The notes beneath the pieces were generated by a model. That model was given only the letters and a program-made list of their open reading frames with translations. It had not been told where the DNA came from and made no database searches. Source: Pascua guehoae (Eukaryota; Basidiomycota; Tremellomycetes; Trichosporonales; Trichosporonaceae). From it: a stretch of DNA of 64,000 nucleotides. Of the stretch, positions 41,504-53,176 are shown one piece after another. The stretch lies in NCBI GenBank assembly GCA_001600415.1, contig BCJX01000015.1, positions 697,303 to 761,302 of the forward strand, written 5' to 3'. Made by a program: the position numbers and the translations under genes. Position 1 is the first letter of the stretch. Each line of letters begins with the position of its first letter.

Positions 41504-44500
41504 TCACTTTGCGTCATCGACACCCAGCACGACATCCAGCCCGCCCTGGGACCCAAGCTGCTCGGCGACATCGGCGCGCGCGACGACCACGCGGCCCTCC
41601 TTGACAACGGCCCAGATACCCTCTGCGCCGCTGTCGAGGACGCGCACGTCCTCGAGGGGGTTGGCGGCGAGGACGAGGCAGTCGCCATAGGCGCCCGGGC
41701 GGATGGTGCCAATCTTGTCGTCGCCGAGCTGCTTGGCGGCGTTGGTCGTCGCGTGTGCCAGGACCTTGTGCGAGGGGAGGAGCGCGTGGCGTTGGGTAAA
41801 CTCTTCCGATTGGAGGTAGCCCATGCTGTTTGTCAGTCGTGCCGCTGGAGGGAGCAGGAGCCAAGTGTGTACTTGGTGTACTTTGTGTACTTACCCAAAG
41901 GTCAGATCAGAGCCTACGACCAGGGTCAGCGTGGGATCCACAGTGAACAGCTCAAACCCACCATAGCACATAATGACGCCCTCCTCGTCGGCAATCTGGA
42001 TGGTACGGCGGCCCGCCTCGCGCACCATGGCGTTCTTCTCGCGCATGTACTCGGGCAGCGTAGAGTTCCATGGGGGCCGGCCCTTGGCCGTCGAAATCAT
42101 GAGCGTGGGGGTGAGGAACGTGCCCGTTTTGGCTGCGTGTGAGTACAACCCTGCGAAAGCGGGCTACCGGACATCTGGTCAAAGTTGATGAGAAGGAGAG
42201 CGGGAGGGCGGCTTGCACCACCATGTGTCGGGTCTGGACCTCATAACTGGGCGCGTCCTCAAACTCCAAGGTACCGCAGAATGATACCATGCCAGGCAGC
42301 ACCTAGCCTGTAACACCGACGCAAAGCAACCGGTCGTAGAGACCAGCGGTGATGCCGCCGAGGTCGGTGAGCTCGGCACCATTGTCGAGGACCTCGAACA
42401 CCACCCCACCACGGTCGACCAGGACCAGGGAAACGACAACTACCGCGCGTGATTGAGCCCCACCCCCACGCGTTGGTCCAAACTGTGAATAGCGCAACAG
42501 TTCCCTCGCTCGTGACGGCATCACCCTCCTCGCCGCCGGGCACAGCCCAGTGACATCGTACCACCCCGCCCATGACTCAGTCCAGGGCGAGTCCACCCGC
42601 AATCCAGTGGCACTGCACCACGACTCGCCCAGCGACACCACGATACACCGCGATACCACCCAACACAGTCCCAGCCACCCCCCACCACCAAAGCCCACAG
42701 CCCACGTACCAAGAAGCTTGGCCGTGTCCCGATCGAGCAAGTTGCCATGCTCGATACCCCTGGCGCCATTCTCCACCGCCCGCCGGATCGCGGGCACCGT
42801 GTACGCGTGGGCCGTGACGAGCCGGCCGCCCATGTCGTTGACGACGTCGACAATGGCGCGGATCTCGTCGGGGGCAAACTGGACGCCTTCGAGTTTGTCC
42901 GTGGGCGATGAGACGCCGCCGGACGTGCAGATCTGGGTGTTAGGTGTTGGTCTGTGGGTGTGGACCCGGAGGGGGGGGGGCGGGGGGGGGGGAGGGGTAG
43001 GGGCGGGGTAGGTGAGCTGACACATGGAGTAGCTGGAGATGTATGGCGGGGAGTAGACCCTGCCTCGACCATGTAAAGGCGTTCTCTTTACGAGCGAAGA
43101 ACTCAGTGGCCGAGGCATGACCCGATCCTCCAGCTTGAGCTCAGACCCGTTGTCCAGCTGGCAACCCCTCCGCACCTAGCAGCACACCACCACACACCCC
43201 ATGACCCGCCCCACTTCCCTACGCACCTTGACATGGTCGGCGCCCTGGCGCATCAGATCGCGCGCCGCCTTGGTGACGGCAGGCACGCCGTCGGCGATGA
43301 TGGACAGCTCGGTCGACGCATGGCAGCCGCACAGGTCGGGGCCCTCGTTGCGGGGGCGGAAGTCGCCGTGGCCGCCCGTTTGGGACACTGGGGTTAGTTC
43401 GCGCGTAGGGAGGCTTGGGAGGGGGGGCGGGGGGGGGCAGGCCGGGGGCTGGGGGCACTGGGCAAGTGTGGTGCCGAAGCCCGGATAGAGAGCGGATACG
43501 TTCGGCCGAGTCTTGCTTCGATGGTCGACTCGGACCAAAATCTAGAAACCCGTGGACGCACTCAGATGGCCGCCCTGGAAGAGACGCGGGCCGGGCGTGA
43601 GCCACTGCTCGATGGCCGTTTTCTGGGCAAAGTCTGCGCCGCCCTGGACGTCAGCGTGTGAGAGCCTTGGGTGGGCATGGTGTGGTCGACACTGCGACTT
43701 GGGCGCGGCGGAGTTGCCAACATGGTACGGTCCGGCGTATGCGCGCTGCAGCTCCGACGGCAACGTGGGACTCTGCGTTCCCAGTGTCGTGAACAACGAG
43801 GGCAATAGTGTACGCTGCGCTACTATCCACGGCCAGCAGGAGCCCGCGAGCGTTGCGCTACTATCCACGGCCAGCAGGAGCCCGCGAGCGTGTGGGATAA
43901 TCCCCCCGACAATGTCGACTTTGCCAAACTCCACAGCCCCTTGTCTACTCACCACATCGCGCACGGTCGTAAAGCCCCGCGCGAGCATGCACTTGAGCGT
44001 GTACGTCGCGCGCAGGCGCGGGTCGACGTAGCCCGATGCCGGCCGGCCGTCGGAGAGGTTGATGTGGACGTCTGGTGTCAGTGGTGTCGCGTTGACGTGT
44101 GTCCACTCTTTCGCCTTGGGGGCAGCAGGTGGCAGCAGGTGGTCCTTGGTGTCGACCCGAGTCTCCCTTGGTGACTGCCTCGGTGACTACCTCGTGACTA
44201 CCATGGTGTCTTCCCGGCCGTTCTCTGGACCATGCTCATATCCAGCGTTCCTACCCCCCGTCCTGTCCCCAGCGTCCTCTCTAGACTTGCTTCATTCTGT
44301 AGACTCCCCTCATCCAGTCCTCCCTCATTCCTCTCTAGACTCCCCGTCCTCTCTAGACTCCCCTCATTCCTCTCACCCTCTCGTTCCTCTAGACCTCCCT
44401 CCCCACCCTCCACCCCCACATCCAGCCCTTGGCAGCGACTCCCTCCCGCGTCCCTCTCCCGCGTCCCTCTCCCTCCTGCGTCTGTCCCCAACACCAACCC

Positions 44501-45337
44501 CAATCCTCTCCCCTTCTCCACACCGCCTCCTCCCCACCNNNNNNNNNNNNNNNNNNNNNNNNNNNNNNNNNNNNNNNNNNNNNNNNNNNNNNNNNNNNNN
44601 NNNNNNNNNNNNNNNNNNNNNNNNNNNNNNNNNNNNNNNNNNNNNNNNNNNNNNNNNNNNNNNNNNNNNNNNNNNNNNNNNNNNNNNNNNNNNNNNNNNN
44701 NNNNNNNNNNNNNNNNNNNNNNNNNNNNNNNNNNNNNNNNNNNNNNNNNNNNNNNNNNCCCCCCCCCCCCCAACGATACTCACGACAATCCACAAGCCCA
44801 GGGCACAACCACATCCCCTCGGCATCAACCACCCGCTCCTCCCCCTTGGACTTTGACGCCGCGTCGCCCATCGGCTCGACATCGACAAAGACGCCATTGT
44901 CAATCGTCACCCGCATCCCCTTGTGGACCTTGTTGGCCGCGACGTCGACCACGTTGGCGTCTGGTGTCAGCTGGCGACTCGGTTTGGGTGGCCTTGGTCG
45001 GGACTGGTATTCAAGGCGAGAGGTGTGTCTTGGGACGCGGCTCGCGTTGTACGCTCCACTTTACGCTGCACTGCACGCTGCACTGCATGCTGTACTGCAC
45101 GCTGCACCGCACTGCACTACACCGCACCGCACACCGCAAATCGCACCGCACTGCACGCTCCGTTACGCGCGCTGCTCGGCTGCTCCCCTGCTACGCAGCT
45201 GCAGCTTAGTACGCACTAACAAACACGAGCGGGCGCGCAGCATCGAGCGCCCACGGCCGCGCATTCATGTCGCCCTTGGGCGGGGGGCGCGGCGTGTGTT
45301 CCGCCGGCGGTGTCCACTTTGGTTTCTTGTCAGCCAT
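41504..45337 (-). CDS. Metal-dependent amidohydrolase (prolidase/imidazolonepropionase-like)
   Basis: Exons complement(41504..41825, 41895..42132, 42710..42932, 43227..43387, 43562..43643, 43953..44071, 44784..44960, 45217..45337), 480 aa. Metal-site motifs are in order: CPGLVDCHVHINL (HxH), GADHVKICTSGGVSSP (the Lys that is usually carboxylated), RLVTAHAYT, GARGIEHGNLLD and LVVGSDLTFGMG (the catalytic Asp). Other family blocks are LVFVNANVVDVAANKV, FTTVRDVGGADFAQKTAIEQ and SQTGGHGDF. These enzymes hydrolyse amide bonds in dipeptides, cyclic amides or acyl-amino compounds; the substrate cannot be read from sequence. The 220-N assembly gap lies wholly inside intron 2, so the coding frame is complete. 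Introns of 256, about 712, 309, 174, 294 and 577 nt are strikingly long here and full of repeats. Confidence 0.88.
42303..42452 (+). other. Coding-like open frame antisense inside amidohydrolase intron 6
   Basis: On the plus strand a 49-codon frame ends at TGA 42450-42452. Its composition is acidic and hydrophilic, as in a real protein tail (VETSGDAAEVGELGTIVEDL, then EHHPTTVDQDQGNDNYRA). I see no start or splice acceptor that clearly attaches it to another exon. It may be a gene relic captured in the 577-nt intron, or chance. Confidence 0.3.
42970..43010 (+). repeat. G-homopolymer cluster in amidohydrolase intron 5
   Basis: Runs of 11 and 12 G residues separated by single other bases are followed by shorter GGGG blocks. 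It has G-quadruplex potential on the plus strand (template strand of the gene). Confidence 0.7.
43816..43891. repeat. 38-bp perfect tandem duplication in amidohydrolase intron 3
   Basis: The segment 43816-43853 is repeated exactly at 43854-43891. Confidence 0.92.
44272..44400. repeat. Minisatellite-like TCTAGACTCCCC repeats in amidohydrolase intron 2
   Basis: Imperfect units built on CCTCTCTAGACTCCCC and CCTCATTC repeat about five times just upstream of the assembly gap. Confidence 0.7.
44539..44758. other. Assembly gap (220 N)
   Basis: A run of undetermined bases is flanked by C-rich sequence (CCCCACC before, poly-C after). It is contained in intron 2 of the amidohydrolase gene. Its true length is unknown. 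Confidence 0.95.
45041..45170. repeat. Degenerate CGCTGCACTGCA repeats in amidohydrolase intron 1
   Basis: The words CTGCACTGCACG and CACCGCACTGCA recur many times with small changes over about 130 bp. Confidence 0.65.
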
Positions 45338-45988
45338 AATGTCTGTGACGCGGGGGTGAGAGAAGAAAGAATGTCAAACGGGGGTCAATTGATACGGCGG
45401 CCGGGTGGTTAAATAGGTTGCGTCATGTGGCGGGGGGGNCGNGTTGGGGGGNTCGGCCATGTCCGCTGTATCTGATATCTTGGCGGCGATGTCCACTGGA
45501 CGGCAAAAGCAGTCGCACCCACGCAACCCGCACGACCGCGCAACCCTCGCTAACCCTTGCAACCCTCTGTTCTTTCTTCTCCTGTGCATATTGGCGTTGG
45601 GGAAACGTTCTGCCTGTTTCAGCGTCATGTTGCGCTGATTGGGTCTGACGCCTTTGGGTGGTACACGCGCTGTGGGGACGCGTTGGGAGACTGGCAAACG
45701 TGTGGTATGCCCCGTGAGGACTCTTTCTCCACCGTACATCTAGGCCGCGGCCTCTCAGACCCCCCCGTGGTTTGTCCTAGTCCATTTGTCAGGCTTCAGA
45801 TACATGTCCGCCATCGCGCGCGTTGTATGGTACTGTACAGTGGGGAGAGAGTTGTTGGTCGGCGATTATTCAAGCTAGCGAGGTTGGTGCTGTCCCGAGT
45901 CTTGCAGTCTTCTGTACTCCATCGCCACAATCGGTGGTGCCCAGGGAGGGCGCACCACTTTCGCCGTGCACACCTGCCCAGTCTTTCA
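45338..45988. other. Intergenic region with ambiguous bases
   Basis: 650 bp between the amidohydrolase start and the P450 end. Single N bases occur at 45439, 45442 and 45452 inside G-runs, again pointing to sequencing trouble at homopolymers. No gene is recognised. Confidence 0.5.
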
Positions 45989-48380
45989 CTACTCGTCGTC
46001 TGGAAGCGGGCGCACAAAGAGCGGGAGCTGCAGGCCGGCCTGCTCCTCGCCAAGGGCGCGGGGCCGCATGACGATGCTGTGGGTCAGCAAGAGATCGTGT
46101 GTGATGTCGGTGACTCACGTGAGACGTCGTTGAATGTACGGCTTGCTGGGGAGCTCTTCAAACCAGAAACCGCGGAGCAGGACCTGTTTGTTAGTACTCG
46201 CACTGTGGAATGTGTCTAGGAGACGCACAAAGAGGGCCACTTTGATTTCCGCGAGCGCGAGGCGATAACCACTGGATTGTCAGTCTACAGCCAAAGCGCT
46301 GCCAAGTTGGCTTATCGCTCACATGCAGTTACGCGGTCCGGCGAGGAACGTCAGGAGGTTACCGTAGACACTCCCCTGGACGTGTGACTTTGATGCGCCT
46401 CCAGATTCCCACCGGTCGGGGTTGAACTCGCGCGCGTCTGGACCCCAGATCTCCTTGGAGCGGTGCACGCAGATGATGGCTGGGGTTAGCCGAGTCCTAC
46501 CCCAACCGAGTAACAAGGATAAAGTGGCGGTCGTACAGCTCTTGAAGCGTACAACTGCAACCGCACTCACGGATATCGACAAATGTCCCCTTGCTGACAG
46601 GCACACTATCCATCATTGTCCCGTCGCGCCCACGCACGGGCATACTGAGTGGGATCACCGTGTCGCGCGCAGTAGTGCGGACCGTAAACGCGACAGGCGG
46701 GTCGAGGCGGAGCGACTCGCGGACCACCTTGTCGAGGTACGGGAGCGTGTTGAGGGTCTCTGGCGTCGGGCGCTCGTCGGCCACATCGAGGAGCTCGGCC
46801 TGCAGACGCTTTTGGATCTCGGGGTTGAGTGCTAGGCGGTACAGGCACCAGGTGAGCGCGGTCGACGACGTTTCGTTACCGGCGAGCAACTGCGGTTAGT
46901 GTGGGATGTCGATGAGGCAGGGAAGGTAAAAAGGGCGTGGGCGTGGCTGTTGGAGTCTGATATTTGCCTGGCAGCCAAGTAGCACGCTCAGACGACCAAA
47001 AGTGGTGGTCGTCTCGCATTCGTCTCAACATCCCAACCAACAAACGACAGGTGGCTCCTGCTCAGCCGAATGTCACGCCACACCCGCTCGCCCCCACCAA
47101 CACAGCCCACTCACAAAAGTCGAGATCTGAGCGATGACCTGGTCGTCATCAATCCTGTCCTCTCGCTTGGAAGTCGCATTGGCCTTGATGAGAATCGACA
47201 AGAGATCCTTGCCAGTCTCGCCCTTTTCCATCGCGGCTTTCTTCTCACCGACGAGCTTGGCGCCAATCGTCTGCGACTTGTTGAGCCCCTCGGCCGTGAT
47301 CTTCTTGGCCTGTGTGGGCTGGGCGAGTCAGCACAAGCTCTGTCTGGGTACGCATTGCGACCTACAATCAAGTCGAGGATGGGAAAGAGGCGCTGCATGA
47401 TTGAAAATGGTGTGACTTTTTGGCCCTCGGAGAAGACCGTGTTGTACGTTTCTGCCACCTCGTTGTGCTCGTGAATAAGCGCTGGGCGTTAGTATGCCGT
47501 CCGTTCGTCTGCAGCGCGTTACGAACATTCAAACTCGTAGCCAAAGCCGCCCAGCCCGATGACATCGAGGGTCATGCACCTGTGGAGTGGTAAGCTATAT
47601 GCTGCACGGAGGGTTACCGGGGAGAGGAGAGTGGAAGGGGCCGGTTGATGGGGGGTGGAGGTCAGGGTGCGTCGGACAACGAACTCACGCGAGATACTTT
47701 GCAATGTTGATCTTGCGCCCGCCCTCGACCTTGTCGACGGGGAGGGGCGGCACTGGGGATGCGGGGATGCTTTCGTCCTCGAGGAGCTCGCTCAACTTGT
47801 CCTTGAGGAGGTACGCCTTATCCCAGATGATATCATCGAGGGCGCGTACGGCGGCGGGCCCAAACGCGGGCGCGAGCACACGGCGCTGGCGCCGGTGTGT
47901 ATCGCCCTGGACGATGAGCAGGCCCTCGCCCAGGAGGCGCGAGAGGGTCTTGACCTGGTTTGCGGGCTTTGGGAACTCGTCCGTGTGGTTGAGGACATGG
48001 CCGAGCGCGACGGGGTCAATGGTAGCGAGGCGGTGTGCGCCGAGGACAAAGTCGTACCGGATCGTGGCGCCGTATGTGTCTGTCCAGAGCTCGTGCTGGT
48101 CGAGCGGCTCGGTGAGGAAGACGTCTTTAAAGCTGCCCCAGAAGAGGCTCTTGCGCGGGGGGCCTGGGAGGTTCTTGAACGGCGACCGCCACAGGCGGTA
48201 GGGATAGAGGTAGAGGTAGGACGCGAACAGCAGGCCCGCGGCGATGAGCACCCACTGCCCGCCCGTGGGGGAGGGAAGCGGTAGCAAGCCCGAGCCCGGG
48301 CCCGACGCGAACAGGTCGGCGAGGCGGGGCATGGCGTCAGAGGGCGTCTGGGGCGGGGCCAGCGGAGAGTCGGATGCCAT
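45989..48380 (-). CDS. Cytochrome P450 monooxygenase
   Basis: Nine exons: complement(45989..46076, 46119..46183, 46229..46271, 46323..46479, 46571..46889, 47115..47309, 47366..47481, 47527..47579, 47689..48380), 575 aa. A single N-terminal membrane anchor (WVLIAAGLLFASYLYLYPY, about residues 44-62) is followed by the proline-rich hinge FKNLPGPPR. Helix C has HRRQRRVLAPAF; the I-helix has LLAGNETSSTALTW (about 353); the K-helix ExxR motif is VVRESLRLDPP. PDAREFNPDRW precedes the haem loop FLAGPRNCIGYRLALAE (about 503-519), which contains the axial Cys. All essential motifs are intact. It resembles microsomal fungal P450s of broad clan-3/4-like type; substrate is unknown. ATG 48380 was chosen because it sits in a CCATGG context. 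It is on the same strand as the amidohydrolase and the Xpt1-like gene. Confidence 0.9.
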
Positions 48381-49559
48381 GGCAAGGACAAAATGGTAGA
48401 ACAAAGTCGGGGAGTGGGTTCTGGTGTTGATGGGTTATGTACACTCTGGACGAGTCCGGTTAGTCGCGTATGCGGAGTGTACAGGGACGCTGGAATGTGA
48501 GGAAGCGAGAAGATGGGGCCGACGGGGATTTCGGGGATGCGTCGACACACTGGGAGCCGAGGCATCCATCTACCGACAAATACTCGTCTTTGGAGTGGCC
48601 GTGGTAATGACACGTCGGACTTGGCGTGCGCCGTGTGGTTATACCCCGTGGGACCCCCTCTGTGGACATGTGAATGGGACAGACGACCAGACTGCAAGCA
48701 TCCACCATCTTGGACAGCTGGTGGAGAAAACACACTAGCCTCCTTGGCAGCGATTTCTGGCCATTCTAGATTCTAGACGCCCCGGATACCCCGGAGACAC
48801 CCCGGACGCGTCCCGACGTCATTGTCATGTGATCGGTACCAACAAGGATGGCGGCACAGACCGGCCAAGTGCCAAAGCCCAGTGCCCAGCCAGCACCCAC
48901 CTACATATCTAGGACAAGGCCGAAAGGCACCACACGGGCATCATGTCCATACCCGCGCGTCCATGAAACACGGCCACTCTAGGCCACTCTTGACCTCGTC
49001 TGCCCGGTAATAATAGCCGCGGCAGAAGACTTGCTGCCATGAGCAACACTCCTTCTCATGAACTGTGCATGGATCAGTCGTGGACGCCACAGACTGCCAC
49101 GTCAGTCTGGTATTGCACTTGCACCAACCGCAAAGGATGCATTTAAGAGACTTCCGTGGCAGCCAAGTTTCTCGGCATGTTTGTAGAGTGTGCAAGTGAC
49201 TACGCGGCGAGTTTTTATCGCTCTGTTCCAACTTTGCCTGCCATGGGGAGTGTTTGTCATCGTCGCGGCCTGATGTTCCAGTGCAAAGCGTCCCCAGGTC
49301 GTCCCCATGGTCAGCTGTATCCGCACATTCGCTGCCTGGCACGAGTTTGTTTCGTCTCGGTTCTCTTCAAATGACATGCCACTACGACGACTGCAGTGTG
49401 TAACATGTGATTGATGACTACAGATACAGTAATGTGCTAGTGCAGGGTATCTTTGGTAATGGTTTCCCTCCTCTGATGCAGTTGTTGTTGTCACTCGAGT
49501 CGTGTTGGGTCTGATGCGTGTTGCGTTTGCTGAATCACCTCAACTACCCAACCTACAAG
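48381..49559. other. Intergenic region upstream of the P450
   Basis: About 1.2 kb with no recognisable gene. A 130-codon minus frame at 49102..49494 has no motif. A short CCCCGGA repeat is near 48780-48805. Confidence 0.5.
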
Positions 49560-52106
49560 CTAGTCCCAGGGGTAGTCTGGCTTCTCCCAACCAACGTACC
49601 GCGAGCCTTGGCCAAACATGCGCTTCATCCAGCTCTGGAACTTGTTGCGGACCGTGTTATCCGCCCCGTCGGGCTGGTCGTCGTTGATACACAGCATCGA
49701 GATCTTGTCGTTTTCGTCAATGTCTTTGATAATCTTGTCCATGTTGCCCGGGTGCTGGATGAGAGCGAAACGAGTGGGTGTGCCGCCTAGAGCGTTAGCT
49801 GTGTCCGGGGCAGCAAAAGCAAAAAAAAACAAAGTAAAACTCACCAGACACAAAGGTGTAGCGCGACAGGAGCTTGACACACCAGTTGCGGAGGATGACG
49901 CCACCATCATCGCGTCCACGCGCTCCGAGCCACACGTCCTGTCCTAGGCGGACATTGTCTGCGAGCGAAAAGTCTGCCTCTTGCCAGGTCGGGGTGAGCG
50001 GGAGCATGGGCTCGGGGCGGTCCCACTGGCGCCGTTGGCGTGGCGGCGGGAAGTAGATGGCGTCGCCAGACGGGAGGAATGCAGACAGGCCACGCGGACC
50101 AGACCGGGTGACGAGGGCCTGAACGAGGCAGTCGCCACACTGGGGCCGCTCAAACGCGATCCTCTTGAACATGTCGGCCGCGTTGAACGACTCGTTGCCG
50201 TCGAAAAAGCCTTCGGGCAGACATTGAGAGACGTCAAAGTTGCACGACGGCGGCTTCGTGCCCCGTAAGACGTCACTCTCTGTGGGAAGAACGCCGTCGA
50301 ATGACGCTGACGGGTTAGCAGGGGTTCAGGTGGGTTGCCTGTTCTTGTCAAAACTCACTGAACAAGTAGATCGAGTTGGCGGGATTCTCCCATCCGGTCT
50401 GCTGGGATGCGTCGAGCATGTCCTGGACAGTCGTACGCGGTCCACGGGTGACGTGCACGACATCGGAGCCCCTCAAGTCTTCACGGTCAAACGCGCGGCG
50501 CACCTCGTCGCGGGCCTTGGGACCCCAAACGCCATCAATGCCACCGACACGCGCAACTGCCCAAGTCCACAAGAGGGCCTCACGCCAACGCTCAATGTTA
50601 AAGTGAATGACGAGCCACGCCATTTCAATGTCTGCACGGCCGCGGCGGCTCTCGCGGAACGCACGGGTTGCGGCCTCACTCATGGCCGACGAAAACATGA
50701 CGGTCGCCTCATGGACAATTGTCCGGGTAAGAGACTTGGGAATGTGGTGCGTGTAGCCGCGGGCCTTCTGCGGGAAGCGTTGAGAAATGAGGAGCGAAGC
50801 GTGCCGCAGCCCACCCCACTCGCCGCTAGTGCTTAGGTACTTGGAAGGGAGGTCCCAGTTGACGGTCATGGCCGTGTCCACGCGGTGGACGGGGCCAAGC
50901 ACGGGGTGGAAGAAGTCACTCGTGGCCATGTCGCGCAGCATAAACATGTCGTCATTGGACATGATGCTGGGGTTGTCAGCGAGGCTCGAGCTCGACTTGT
51001 CATCAAGATGCTTACAAGTTTTCGCCGAGGCCGTGAACCCAAGCGACGCGGGACTCGATCTCAAACGAGTTGAACGTGGGGAGCGCCTCCTTTTGCCACT
51101 CCTTTTCGTCATACTCGAGGCCGGCTGCAAGCGTGCCATCCTCGTCGCGTGGGAGACGGTACATTTCGGGGTGGAAGTGCCACTGCATGTTGCTCTTGTT
51201 GTGCCAGTTGAGCCAATCGGGGATCTGACCCATTTGGTAGGCACCCTCTTGGAGCCTCAGGCCGGCAACCTCGTCGCCCTCGACATTGAAGTCGTAGGCG
51301 GCGGAAATGATGTGAATGGTGCGAGCACGGCTACCAAGCGACAGAGCGCCGGACCGAACAGCGCCACGAAGCTCGCCATTGTCTCGCCACCGTCGGGCGA
51401 CATTCTCGATGACAGGCAAACCCTCTTCGGCAGACTTGACGTTCTTGGCCTCGGCAAAGTAGGGCGAGCTCGCATTGACGAACAGGTAGAGAATGTCGAG
51501 TGGCGGTGTGGTGTGGACGGGGCTGTCTGGGAGGACACCAGACACGTAGTAGTCGACGAGCATGTCGAGAGGAGGACGCGACTCCATGGGCCGAAGAAGC
51601 TGGACGGGCGCGAGGCGCAGGGTGTCTGTGGGAACGAGGACGTGGGTGGGGTCGTTGGGCAGCACACGCACGCCGTCGTTGTATGGGTTCCATGACAAGG
51701 GATGGACAGTGTCGTCGTCTGTCACGTTGTTGGTGTATTCATTGTATTCACTGGCTGTCGAATCGTCGTCTTCGCTTGGCAACAGCTTGATCCTCTCGGG
51801 CAAGTAGCGACCCAGCGTCGCGTACGACGAGAAGATGAAGATGCTGAAACACGCCACAGCGCCAAGCGCAGTCACCAGGAGCAGCGGTCGGCGCCGGCGG
51901 CCAAAGCTGCGCAGCTTGACATAGGAGAGCAGTGGCACGCCCGATTCGGCGTCGGCATTGGGATACTCGTAGCTGCTGTCCGAGGTTCGTCGGGCGTGGT
52001 CGCCGTTGTTGTATCCAGGTCCACGACCTGCCATCTTTTCAATGCTGTCGCCGCTCGACTGTCGGAGAGGCGTGTACGAGGGTTCTGACGAGCGCGACCA
52101 GGCCAT
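49560..52106 (-). CDS. XPT1: Stealth-family glycan phosphotransferase, Xpt1-like
   Basis: Exons complement(49560..49786, 49845..50306, 50359..50966, 51016..52106), 795 aa. Type II membrane topology: a cytosolic basic stretch (GRRRRP), then a membrane anchor (LLLVTALGAVACFSIFIFSS, about 75-94) and a lumenal domain. Stealth conserved regions are visible: PLDILYLFVNASSPYF (CR1-like), GENFIMSNDDMFMLRDM plus TSDFFHPVLG (CR2-like), an HIPKSLTRTIVHE block (CR3-like) and ISMLCINDDQPDG near the end (CR4-like). The whole resembles Cryptococcus Xpt1, the Golgi enzyme adding xylose-phosphate to protein O-glycans. Stealth proteins in general transfer hexose-phosphate units. CR1 departs from the common TWVNGSD wording, so the donor may differ. 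Assignment is by remembered family motifs. Confidence 0.82.
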
Positions 52107-52811
52107 GACCAAGCGCTAGGCCATGGAAAGTGCGAGAGTGGAGAGGGCCGGTGGGCCAGTGTGGTTGGTGGTGGGGGTGGGGGTGGGAGTGGACGGCTGG
52201 TCGCGACCGGCGCGATCGAGTTCTGATGCAGCGGCCTTTTATGGGACACGATTAGGGAAGGGCTGGCCGTACAGCACGGCACAGAGAGGCGACTGGTTCG
52301 GGGAACGTCCAGCGTCCAAGGGAGGGTCGTGTGAATAGAGTGTTGGGAGTGAGCTGCGGTGGAGCTGATATGGTGCTGGTGGTGGGTGGTGGCGTCGTCG
52401 TCGCAGCAAGCGTCGCAGTCGCGCGAGCAGTCGAGCTGTGGCACGGACAAAAAACGGTCGCGTCGAGCGAATTATAGGTTGGTTGGTGAGACCAGCTGGC
52501 TCTCAATGTTGGAGGTTGCTGTTGATGAGTGGCTCTCGAGACGTGATGGTATGCGGGTTTGCTGATGGATGGGTGATGTTCTAGTGTAGAGAAAGATCGA
52601 GGATCATGCTATGCCGAGTTGCACAAGACCCAGGCGATTGTCAAGAGGCAAGAGGCGAGACTGGTGGGTGGGGTTGCTGTTGCTGCGGGTCACACGACAG
52701 AGAGGTGCGACAAGACGAACTGCGTACTGCGTAGACTGATTGACTGCGAGCGAGCGAGGTAGGGAGGTAGCATAGGTAGAGTACTGCGTGTGCTGCTGCG
52801 ACAATCGACTG

Positions 52812-52838
52812 CAGGTCATGCAGGTCATGCAGGTCGGT
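52812..52838. repeat. CAGGTCATG tandem repeat, three units (third imperfect)
   Basis: Two perfect 9-bp units and one changed unit (CAGGTCGGT) lie in the upstream region of the Xpt1-like gene. Confidence 0.75.
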
Positions 52839-53158
52839 CATGCACACGCACGCACGCGCAGCAACCCTGGAGACCCCCCCACCCCACCGCCCCTGGGGAC
52901 CTGGGGACCTGGCGCCGTTTTTTGTCATTTGCCTCGCCCGCGCCACCCTGGTTGTACGAGATGATGCTGGACATGGAACTGGGAATGCGCAGCAATAATA
53001 CGCCTCGCGCGCGCGCCACTGTGCGCTAAAAAAATCAAAACCAGGGCTGCGCGAGCAGGCTGGCTTAAGCTGGCTTGCTGGCTGCCATGTCCACAACCCA
53101 AAACTCAGGGTCACCACACCACCACACACCACCACTCCGGTACTCCGGGGGGCGGTTG

Positions 53159-53176
53159 AAAAAAAAAAAAAAAAAA
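53159..53176. repeat. Poly-A tract, 18 nt
   Basis: Eighteen A residues follow GGCGGTTG. It lies in GC-rich DNA and could be an old retroposed tail, but no gene copy is seen next to it. Confidence 0.8.

Noticed and set aside
44389..45412. Long ORFs crossing the N gap
   Set aside because: They exist only because N codons were read as X; the gap lies inside an amidohydrolase intron.
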